Source of the DNA: CAWCGU01 sp963838095 | Lineage (GTDB): Bacteria > Actinomycetota > Thermoleophilia > Solirubrobacterales > 70-9 | Direction: 5' to 3' | NCBI GenBank assembly: GCA_963838095.1 | Contig: CAWIPO010000006.1 | Coordinates: forward strand, 1 to 64,000 | Length of the DNA stretch: 64,000 nt | In this document: in pieces, positions 1 to 6,534 of the stretch | Layout: each line of letters starts with the position of its first letter | Numbering within the stretch: the stretch's first letter is position 1 | Program-made: the position numbers and the translations under genes | The notes under the pieces: model-generated | The model's input: the letters and a program-made list of their open reading frames with translations, nothing else | What the model was told of the DNA's origin: nothing | Databases searched by the model: none

Positions 1-1298
<1,298 letters not shown>

Positions 1299-1386
1299 TT
1301 CTTGTCCGTAAAGTGTCTTGTCTGACTCTCAGCGGGTCCGCGTGGACCAGGTAGAGGAGATTCCTTGCTCAATGCCCTTGGGGCAC

Positions 1387-1406
1387 AAAAAAGGCCCGCG
1401 CGGGCC
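1387..1406 (-). terminator. Terminator-like hairpin plus U6 in fusA leader
   Basis: Minus-strand transcript reads GGCCCGCGCGGGCC followed at once by six U. This is a GC-only stem with a U tract, 89 bases before the fusA ATG. No minus-strand gene ends nearby for it to terminate: the neighbours at 1529-2874 run the other way. It may therefore act as an attenuator of fusA or a block to stray transcription entering fusA. Confidence 0.6.
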
Positions 1407-1420
1407 AAGGACAACCGTTT

Positions 1421-1434
1421 GGCTGGGCCCAGCC
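1421..1434 (-). other. Hairpin in fusA leader
   Basis: A perfect 14-base palindrome (GGCTGGGCCCAGCC) lies upstream of the terminator-like hairpin in the fusA leader. Together the two look like an attenuator arrangement. No known riboswitch fold was recognised. Confidence 0.4.
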
Positions 1435-1514
1435 CAATGACTATGTGGCGCGGCTCTCCATGGATTGGAATCCAGTGCTCACCCCGGCGCGAACGCCGTT
1501 GCGAACGGTCGCTG

Positions 1515-1520
1515 AGTATA
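1515..1520 (-). promoter_or_regulatory. Candidate -10 element for fusA
   Basis: On the minus strand this reads TATACT, a near-consensus -10 hexamer, about 217 bases before the fusA start. No convincing -35 hexamer lies at the usual spacing. It is the best promoter candidate in the gap that cuts fusA off from rpsL-rpsG. It would create a long leader holding two hairpins. Confidence 0.45.
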
Positions 1521-1528
1521 GCGAGGGT

Positions 1529-2242
1529 ATGAAGGCTCCACGCAGGCGGACACGCGCTTTTGCAGGCGCGAGCGCGGGCGCGAGATCGCCTTCGGAGAAG
1601 CGATCCGAAAGGCGTGATTCGTCCGCGGCGAAGCGATCCGAAAAACGTGAATCTCCTGGGGTGAAGCGGTCCGCAGCGCGGGTTTCGCGCCGTGTTCGCT
1701 ACCTGACGCAGGACGTCCGATTCGTCGTCAGGCGGACCGCCAAGCGGGTCGGGAAGGTGCTGACTCCCGCCCGTCTGGTGGTCGCCGTGGCGCTGTTCGC
1801 GGTGGTCGCTCTCGTCGTCGCCCAGTTCCTGGACTACCGCTCGCTCGCCGTCGGCGCCGGCGACTATGCCGCGTATCCGGGGATCGAAAGCGTCGCCACC
1901 GCTCCCACCGTGGACCAGGACCAAGCCTCGTTCAGCTCGGCCCACGGGGCCCTGATGATCTTCCTGAGCCTCGCCGCCCTGCTGGCGATCGGCCTGGCGC
2001 TCTCCGGGCGCTCCCGGCTGGGATGGGCGATTGCCGGCCTCGGCATGATCGCGCTCGCGATCGCGCTCGCCATCGACCTCCCCGCCGGGCTGGACGAGGG
2101 CGACGCGACGGCACGGTACGAGGGCGCCGACGCCAACCTCGAGAAGGGCTTTTGGCTCGAGGTGGTGGGAGCAGGGGTGCTGGCATTCTCAGGAGCGTTG
2201 CTGGTGCTTCACGGCCGTGGCGCCGATAGGAAAAAGGCATGA
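1529..2242 (+). CDS. Four-TM membrane protein, first of a tandem paralog pair
   Basis: Function unknown. The chosen ATG (1529) gives 237 residues: a basic, Arg/Lys/Ser-rich cytoplasmic N-terminus of about 85 residues (repeats of the type S-E-K-R-S), then four hydrophobic segments. The first is followed by an extracytoplasmic loop near GAGDYAAYPG. The last two are separated by a loop starting IDLPAGLDEG and ending GFWLEVVGAGVLAFSGA. An in-frame ATG at 1445 exists but would add sequence with no membrane or domain character. It overlaps the next gene by ATGA (2239-2242), so the two are translationally coupled. The membrane half aligns by eye with the next protein: xDLP loop, GFW, SGA in the same places. 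The pair sits inverted inside the str operon. Confidence 0.75.
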   Translation: MKAPRRRTRAFAGASAGARSPSEKRSERRDSSAAKRSEKRESPGVKRSAARVSRRVRYLTQDVRFVVRRTAKRVGKVLTPARLVVAVALFAVVALVVAQFLDYRSLAVGAGDYAAYPGIESVATAPTVDQDQASFSSAHGALMIFLSLAALLAIGLALSGRSRLGWAIAGLGMIALAIALAIDLPAGLDEGDATARYEGADANLEKGFWLEVVGAGVLAFSGALLVLHGRGADRKKA

Positions 2243-2874
2243 GCCGGCGACCCCGCCTAGGCACGATTCCGGTCGAGTACCTGCTCGCGTGCGGCTGCCT
2301 CGTCTCCGCGATCGTTCTCGGTCTCTCGGATCTCGCCACCACCTTCGAGCTCACGCAGGGGGGCGAGCTGAAGGACACGCTCGACGCCGGGGACCGCCAC
2401 AACTACGCGATGCTCGTGCTGGCGATCTTCGCAATCGGCGCGCTGCTGATTGCGGTCGGTGCGGGCTCGAAGCCGGCCGCGGTGGCGGTCGCTGTCGCGG
2501 GAGTGGTGGCGCTGTTGCTGTTCCTGATCGTCGACCTGCCGAAGGCGAACAACGTCGGCGCGATCACCGAGCCGATCTTTTTCGCCGAGGCCAAGGCCGA
2601 GCCGGCAGCCGGGTTCTGGCTCTCGCTTCTCGGTGCGCTCGGGCTTGCGGTCAGCGGCGCCGCACTGGCGACGCTGAGCCCGGAGCAGCTGATGATGACG
2701 GGACGGCGGGGCCCGAAGCGAGAGCGAGATGAGGCCAAGGACGAGGAAGAGGAGTCGTCGGCTGACGAGGCGGCCGAGAAAGCCTCGAACGTCGAGTCGC
2801 TCCATGCCCGCGCGTCGGAGGCGCGAGAGAGGCGGGCGCGAGAGCGCCGCGAGGCGCGGCGGCGTCCCAGGTAG
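2239..2874 (+). CDS. Four-TM membrane protein, second of a tandem paralog pair
   Basis: Function unknown, 211 residues. Four hydrophobic segments at roughly 12-32, 52-75, 77-97 and 122-145, with the loop after TM3 starting VDLPKANNVG and TM4 starting GFWLSLLGALGLAVSGA. This matches the order and motifs of the preceding protein, so the two look like a duplication. The C-terminal 60 residues are highly charged (acidic, then Arg-rich) and probably cytoplasmic. The first protein instead carries its charged extension at the N-terminus. The ATG overlaps the previous stop codon. It ends 26 bases from the rpsG stop codon on the other strand, with a perfect palindrome between. Confidence 0.75.
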   Translation: MSRRPRLGTIPVEYLLACGCLVSAIVLGLSDLATTFELTQGGELKDTLDAGDRHNYAMLVLAIFAIGALLIAVGAGSKPAAVAVAVAGVVALLLFLIVDLPKANNVGAITEPIFFAEAKAEPAAGFWLSLLGALGLAVSGAALATLSPEQLMMTGRRGPKRERDEAKDEEEESSADEAAEKASNVESLHARASEARERRARERREARRRPR

Positions 2875-2880
2875 GTGGGA

Positions 2881-2908
2881 CGCTGGTAGCGGCTAGCCGC
2901 TACCAGCG
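2881..2908. terminator. 28-bp perfect palindrome between convergent genes
   Basis: Positions 2881-2908 form a perfect 28-base palindrome centred on CTAG (left arm begins CGCTGGTAGCGG). The right arm includes the last codons and stop of rpsG (Arg-Trp-stop). It could serve as a bidirectional terminator stem for the + membrane pair and the - ribosomal operon, but no T tract follows on either side. Confidence 0.55.
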
Positions 2909-3370
2909 GTAGTGCGCGAACGCCTTGTTCGCCTGCGCCATCCGGAAGATGTCGTCCTTGCGCTTCCAGGCGCCGCCCTGCTGGTTCAGCGAGTCGAGGA
3001 TCTCGTTTGCGAGCCGGTCGGCCATCGACTTCTCGCGCCGGGCGCGGGCGAACTGCACCAGCCACCGCACCGCGAGCGTGCGGCCGCGGCGAGCCGGGAC
3101 CTCGACCGGGACCTGGTAGGTGGCCCCGCCGACGCGGCGGGAACGAACCTCGAGCACGGGGGTAAGTGCCTTGATCGAATCGTCGAGGACCTCGACTGGC
3201 GCCTTCCCGGTCTTCTCGGAGACGATCGCGAGCGCGTCGTAGACGATCCGCTCGGCGACCGACTTCTTGCCGTCGGTCATCACCTTGTTGATCACCTGCT
3301 GGACGAGCTTCGAGCGGTGGATCGAGTCCTGCTCGACCGGCCGGATGGCTGCGCGGGCGCGACGAGGCAT
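2900..3370 (-). CDS. rpsG: 30S ribosomal protein S7
   Basis: Small-subunit head protein that nucleates assembly of the 3' domain of 16S rRNA. The product is 156 residues, the usual length, starting MPRRARAAIRPVEQDS and ending AHYRW, with family stretches KVMTDGKKSVAERIVYDAL and VGGATYQVPVEV. It starts 6 bases after the rpsL stop codon, so the two are one operon. Its usual partner fusA is displaced by the inverted membrane pair downstream. Confidence 0.98.
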   Translation of the reverse strand: MPRRARAAIRPVEQDSIHRSKLVQQVINKVMTDGKKSVAERIVYDALAIVSEKTGKAPVEVLDDSIKALTPVLEVRSRRVGGATYQVPVEVPARRGRTLAVRWLVQFARARREKSMADRLANEILDSLNQQGGAWKRKDDIFRMAQANKAFAHYRW

Positions 3371-3376
3371 ATAGCG

Positions 3377-3769
3377 CTACCGCTTCACGCCGTACATGGA
3401 GCGCGACTGCTTGCGGTCGGACACACCCGAGGCGTCAAGCGTGCCGCGGATCACCTTGTAGCGAACCCCGGGAAGGTCCTTGACACGACCACCACGAACG
3501 AGGACGACCGAATGCTCCTGCAGGTTGTGGCCCTCACCCGGGATGTAGCTGGTCACCTCCATCCCGTTGGTGAGCCGAACGCGCGCCACCTTGCGCAGGG
3601 CGGAGTTCGGCTTCTTGGGAGTCGCCGTGTAGACGCGGGTGCAGACACCTCGCCTCTGTGGAGCGGCGAGCTTGCGCTTTCGGCCCTGGCCGGACTTGAG
3701 CCCGGGGGTCGTCACCTTCTTCTTCGGCGGCGTGCGGCCCTTCTTGACAAGTTGATTGGTGCTTGGCAC
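3377..3769 (-). CDS. rpsL: 30S ribosomal protein S12
   Basis: Decoding-centre protein. The product is 130 residues, starting MPSTNQLVKKGR, with TPKKPNSALRKVARVRLTNG and the PGEGHNLQEHSVVLVRGGRVKDLPGVRY stretch where streptomycin-resistance changes map in other bacteria. The lysines of KKPNS and GGRVKDLPG are present, so there is no visible resistance allele. The start codon is GTG at 3769. A TATCCT hexamer lies only 8 bases upstream, so the mRNA may have almost no leader. Confidence 0.98.
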   Translation of the reverse strand: MPSTNQLVKKGRTPPKKKVTTPGLKSGQGRKRKLAAPQRRGVCTRVYTATPKKPNSALRKVARVRLTNGMEVTSYIPGEGHNLQEHSVVLVRGGRVKDLPGVRYKVIRGTLDASGVSDRKQSRSMYGVKR

Positions 3770-3777
3770 GACGGCGC

Positions 3778-3783
3778 AGGATA
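3778..3783 (-). promoter_or_regulatory. Candidate -10 for rpsL (leaderless type)
   Basis: Minus strand reads TATCCT, followed by 8 bases and the GTG start of rpsL. The predicted transcription start falls within about two bases of the start codon. It lies back to back with the TAATCT element of the divergent HAD-like gene. Confidence 0.45.
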
Positions 3784-3798
3784 CAGGGCGTGCTGTCC

Positions 3799-3804
3799 TA
3801 ATCT
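3799..3804 (+). promoter_or_regulatory. Candidate -10 for the HAD-like gene (leaderless type)
   Basis: TAATCT followed by six bases and a GTG start at 3811, so transcription would begin at or next to the start codon. No Shine-Dalgarno sequence is possible in that space. Confidence 0.5.
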
Positions 3805-3810
3805 GACGGG

Positions 3811-4302
3811 GTGTCCGGCAGACCGATTCTCGCCGTCGACGTCGATGGGGTCATCAGCCTTTTCGGTTTCGAGTCGATCGAGGCCGCTCCCGGTCGCTTC
3901 GAGCTGATCGACGGCGTTCCCCACTGCATCCTCCCCGAAGCGGGAGAGCGCCTGACGCGGCTGGCCGAGTACTACGAGCTGATCTGGGCGACGGGATGGG
4001 AGGAGCGGGCGAACTTCCATCTCCCGGCACTGCTCGGCCTGCCCGAGGAGCTCCCCTACCTGACGTTCGCCGGTAGAGCCCAATTCGGGACCGCACACTG
4101 GAAGCTGGAGGCGCTCGGCGAGTACGCGGGCGATCGGCCCCTCGCCTGGATCGACGACAGCCTCGACAAGAGCTGCCACGAGTGGGCGGCCGCGCGTGCA
4201 GCGCCGACGCTGCTGGTCCCGACCGACTCGGCCCGTGGGCTCGAGGAGGGGCAAGTGGCGGCGCTGATCGCCTGGGTAGGCGACGGCTTCGCGCCGCGCT
4301 GA
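3811..4302 (+). CDS. HAD-like hydrolase domain protein
   Basis: A 163-residue protein of the HAD fold. The N-terminal nucleophile motif reads AVDVDGVISLF (residues 8-18), a TGWEERANFH motif follows near residue 60, a conserved Lys lies in the middle (HWKLEAL), and an acidic LAWIDDSLD motif near 112-120 supplies the metal-binding aspartates. This matches the compact HAD family found alone or fused in 'Swiss Army Knife' RNA-repair proteins. The actual substrate here is unknown. The start is GTG at 3811, supported by the -10-like element six bases upstream. It is divergent from rpsL. Confidence 0.75.
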   Translation: MSGRPILAVDVDGVISLFGFESIEAAPGRFELIDGVPHCILPEAGERLTRLAEYYELIWATGWEERANFHLPALLGLPEELPYLTFAGRAQFGTAHWKLEALGEYAGDRPLAWIDDSLDKSCHEWAAARAAPTLLVPTDSARGLEEGQVAALIAWVGDGFAPR

Positions 4303-4354
4303 GGGTGCCGCGGCTCGAACGGCAGCATCGAGGGAGGGCCCGAGGGGTGGTCGG

Positions 4355-4405
4355 CGTTGTTTGAACGGTTCGCGCCCCTATGGGGGCTTCAATCGTTCAA
4401 GTTTC
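4355..4405 (+). repeat. Left 51-bp inverted palindromic repeat
   Basis: This 51-base sequence is repeated in inverted orientation at 5183-5233, with 39 of 51 positions identical. It is itself a hairpin: TTGAACG and CGTTCAA arms around a CCCCTATGGGG core. Several differences from the right copy fall in the arms yet keep pairing (GAAC/GTTC here, GAAG/CTTC there), which suggests the fold is what is conserved. The stop codon of the AbiEi/DUF559 gene (4389-4391) lies inside it. Confidence 0.8.
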
Positions 4406-5208
4406 GGTTGATCCGGCTGGCAACCCTCTCGAGGGTGTCCTCTACATGCTTGGTTTTCGTAGCGCACCTGCCGTGGCCCGAAATGGGCCTCGTGGTCGAG
4501 ACCGACGGGCTCCGCTACCACCGCAATCCGGCTCAGCAGGCAAAAGATCGGAGAGGCCGGCCTTGCGGGAAATGATCCGGAACCGGCGCTCGAGCTCCGA
4601 GTCGGTGAGTGTGAACGTGTGTCGGTCGAGAACCTTGCGCATCCGAGCCACACCCTTTCGCCGCCCGATCGTGTCGATGTAGGCGCGCAGCTCCTCAGGC
4701 GTGATCAGCTCCAGGCGGTCGGCTTCGGAGATCGCGCGCTCGAGCTCTGGGTCATCGAGACGAGCAGCGAGGGGAACGAGGGTGGCTGCTGGGGTGGTGA
4801 CGGGGATCCCGTCGACTCGGGTGATGTCGCTCGGAGCCAGGCGCCGCCGGTGCAGGGTGATATCGGGATGGGCTCGGACGACATCGGGCGCCACGGTCAC
4901 CTCGATCCCGAGGGTCTCTGAGGTTCGAAACCGATGCAGGCAGCCGGCGCTGTCGTCGCTCAGCACGGCAAGGGAACCACACGCGTACACCGCAGCCATC
5001 CAGTGGCCCTTGCGGGAAGGTCTGCCCGCGGGACCAGTGCGTACACGGAGGGGTAGAGCTCGTAAAGACGGCCTCGCGTGAGGCGGTGTTCGATTGCCTT
5101 CCGGGACAGCCCGAGGCCAAGTAGCTGCCCGCGCCTGATCGGTCCGTGTTGCCGCCGGCACGTCGCCTGCACCCGGCGCAGGGAAACTTGAAGGCTTCGA
5201 CCCCCCAT
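4389..5208 (-). pseudogene. AbiEi-antitoxin-like / DUF559 protein, broken
   Basis: Read leftward from ATG at 5208, an N-terminal winged-helix stretch (GPIRRGQLLGLGLSRKAIEH, then a GRLYELYPSVYALV segment) is typical of AbiEi-type antitoxin domains. A one-base loss near 5020 shifts into the next frame, which continues WMAAVYACGSLAVLSDDSA and GIPVTTPAATLV, then TLTDSELERRFRIISRKAGL, the entry to a DUF559 (Vsr/restriction-endonuclease-like) domain. The DUF559 core that should follow is present but on the opposite strand (4474-4551). After it the minus strand resumes with QVRYE and VEDTLERVASRINRNL to a stop at 4389. So the gene has a frameshift plus a small internal inversion with loss of flanking codons. 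Both ends lie inside inverted repeats. Confidence 0.75.
4474..4551 (+). other. Inverted DUF559 core fragment
   Basis: On the + strand these 26 codons read WPEMGLVVETDG followed by LRYHRNPAQQAKDR, the signature of DUF559 domains (WPE, then VVExDG, then YH). The rest of the same gene runs on the minus strand on both sides. The segment therefore appears flipped in place. About 20 codons expected on each side of it are missing. Confidence 0.75.
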
Positions 5209-5233
5209 AGGGGGTTCAAGGCTTCAAACAACG
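5183..5233 (-). repeat. Right 51-bp inverted palindromic repeat
   Basis: Inverted partner of 4355-4405. Hairpin with CCCCCTATGGGGG at its centre. The ATG at that centre, read on the minus strand, is the predicted start codon of the AbiEi/DUF559 gene (5208). The equivalent ATG in the left copy opens a reading frame with a similar N-terminus (MGASIVQVS against MGGRSLQVS). Confidence 0.8.
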
Positions 5234-5322
5234 GCGGCGCCCCCCGCCGGGATGCCCGGCGCCCTCTAGTTGCCCTCCCTCGGTGCTCCGTTTTCGCGCC
5301 CCACCCAACCCGGCGAGCGGGT

Positions 5323-5328
5323 TAGACT
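5323..5328 (+). promoter_or_regulatory. Candidate -10 (leaderless type)
   Basis: TAGACT, then seven bases, then the GTG start of the small membrane protein at 5336. Confidence 0.4.
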
Positions 5329-5335
5329 GACTGCG

Positions 5336-5638
5336 GTGGAGGGTTTTTGGCCGATCTTCTTCCTTGCGGTGGTCCTGAAGATCCCGCTCGCAGGGCTGCT
5401 CTACCTCGTCTGGTGGGCGATCCGCGCCACCGATCAGCCCGAGACGCAGACCAGCGATGACGACAGCGGCTTCAGGCGGCCGCGCAAGGTGCCGCCGCGA
5501 CCCCGCGGCCCGCGCCGCGGAGGACCGCACGCGCCGGACGCCCAGCCGCTCCCGGAGTGTCCGCCGGGCGGTCGGCTCAGAGTGCTGACGCCGCCCGCAG
5601 CAGTTCGCGCCACCGCGACCCGCGAACACCGCGAATAG
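5336..5638 (+). CDS. Small single-TM protein
   Basis: Unknown function, 100 residues from GTG 5336. One N-terminal membrane segment (FWPIFFLAVVLKIPLAGLLYLVWWAI) is followed by a short acidic stretch (TQTSDDDS) and a long Arg/Pro-rich basic tail likely to be cytoplasmic. An ATG at 5270 would add 22 residues with no hydrophobic character, so the GTG is preferred. A TAGACT hexamer seven bases upstream also fits it. It is convergent with the FHA gene. Confidence 0.6.
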   Translation: MEGFWPIFFLAVVLKIPLAGLLYLVWWAIRATDQPETQTSDDDSGFRRPRKVPPRPRGPRRGGPHAPDAQPLPECPPGGRLRVLTPPAAVRATATREHRE

Positions 5639-5651
5639 GCCGGCGGGGCCT
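5637..5651. terminator. Small hairpin between convergent genes
   Basis: AGGCC and GGCCT arms around a 5-base loop, exactly between the stop codons of the small membrane protein and the FHA gene. No T tract, so its terminator role is weak. Confidence 0.3.
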
Positions 5652-5653
5652 GG

Positions 5654-5959
5654 CTACGAACGCGTTTTCCCGGTTTCGGGCGCCGGGCGAATCACGGTCG
5701 GCTCGGACGGGGTCGAGACCTGCTCGGTGTATTCACCGCTCTCGACGCTGACCACCAGCTCCGTGTCGCCGACGAGGATCGTGTCGCCGGCTTCGAGCCG
5801 CCTCGCCTCGTCAACCCCCTCTCCGTTCACGAACGTACCGTTGGCCGATCCGAGGTCTTCGATGATCACGGTCACCCCCTCGGGCCGCACGCGCGCATGC
5901 TCGCGGGAGACCGCCTCGTCGCGGAGCACGATGTCGGCGCGCATGCTGCGCCCGATCAT
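5654..5959 (-). CDS. FHA domain protein
   Basis: Forkhead-associated domain, a phosphothreonine-binding module that usually reads Ser/Thr kinase signals. Motifs in order: IGRS (residues 2-5), VSREHARV, then GSANGTFVNG, LEAGDTILVGDTEL, with a short unstructured tail. The first ATG is at 5959. Homology clearly continues upstream in the same frame (SVQSGPDKGAGYPISEEL), supplying the first strand of the fold, up to a TGA at 6026-6028. No ATG, GTG or TTG lies in that stretch, only CTG (6019). Either a CTG start is used, or the 5' end is damaged, or a base is wrong. Confidence 0.8.
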   Translation of the reverse strand: MIGRSMRADIVLRDEAVSREHARVRPEGVTVIIEDLGSANGTFVNGEGVDEARRLEAGDTILVGDTELVVSVESGEYTEQVSTPSEPTVIRPAPETGKTRS

Positions 5960-6048
5960 CAGCTCTTCGGAGATCGGATAGCCGGCGCCCTTGTCGGGGC
6001 CACTCTGAACGGAGAGCAGGAGGATTCAGCGATGCATCGCGCTCCAAG

Positions 6049-6534
6049 TTATCCGGCCGGCGCGCATTCCTGCGATGCCGAGGCCGGCCTGGAGGCGGCA
6101 CCCGCCTGCGCGGCCGCTTCCTTCATCGCGCCACGGCTCGTCAGCGAGCAGAGGTTGGTGCTCAAGGAGCGGCGGTAACGATGCAGGTAGAACGCGTAGC
6201 GCCGCTCCTGCGTCGGCATGCCGCAGGCGGCGCTGCTCGTGTTGCCGCGGATCACGATGTCGTCGCCTTCATCCAGGCGCCGCGGCCCCTTGAAGATCCG
6301 CAGCAGCCGGTAGTGGTAGTCGGCGACCGCTGGGCCGATCGGGGAGCTGGGGTTCGCAGGTTGATCATCCACGGGGACGACGTCGACCAGGCGCGCCACG
6401 ACCGCGGCGTCGCTGCGCTGAAATCGCTTCACCTCGTCCTCGAACGCGCATGTGCAGGCGAGGGCGGAATCGGCGCTTGCAAGCATCGCCACGACCACGG
6501 GCAAGGCGACAAGTGCGGCGCGCCGTCGGCTCAT
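6049..6534 (-). CDS. Secreted NTR/TIMP-like protein
   Basis: 161 residues. Signal peptide MSRRRAALVALPVVVAMLAS ending in ADSALA, so the mature protein would begin with Cys (CTCAF). This is the hallmark of netrin/TIMP-fold proteins, as are a YHYRLLRIFKGPRR strand, a SAACGM cysteine and a C-terminal NLCS cysteine. The start codon overlaps the sugar dehydrogenase stop (ATGA, 6531-6534), so the two are translationally coupled and probably exported together. Its ligand is unknown. Confidence 0.65.
   Translation of the reverse strand: MSRRRAALVALPVVVAMLASADSALACTCAFEDEVKRFQRSDAAVVARLVDVVPVDDQPANPSSPIGPAVADYHYRLLRIFKGPRRLDEGDDIVIRGNTSSAACGMPTQERRYAFYLHRYRRSLSTNLCSLTSRGAMKEAAAQAGAASRPASASQECAPAG

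Noticed and set aside
4357..4575. Separate + strand gene starting at the left repeat and ending in the DUF559 core
   Set aside because: Only the WPE...KDR part has homology; the first 35 codons are repeat and antisense of the gene tail. Read instead as an inverted fragment.
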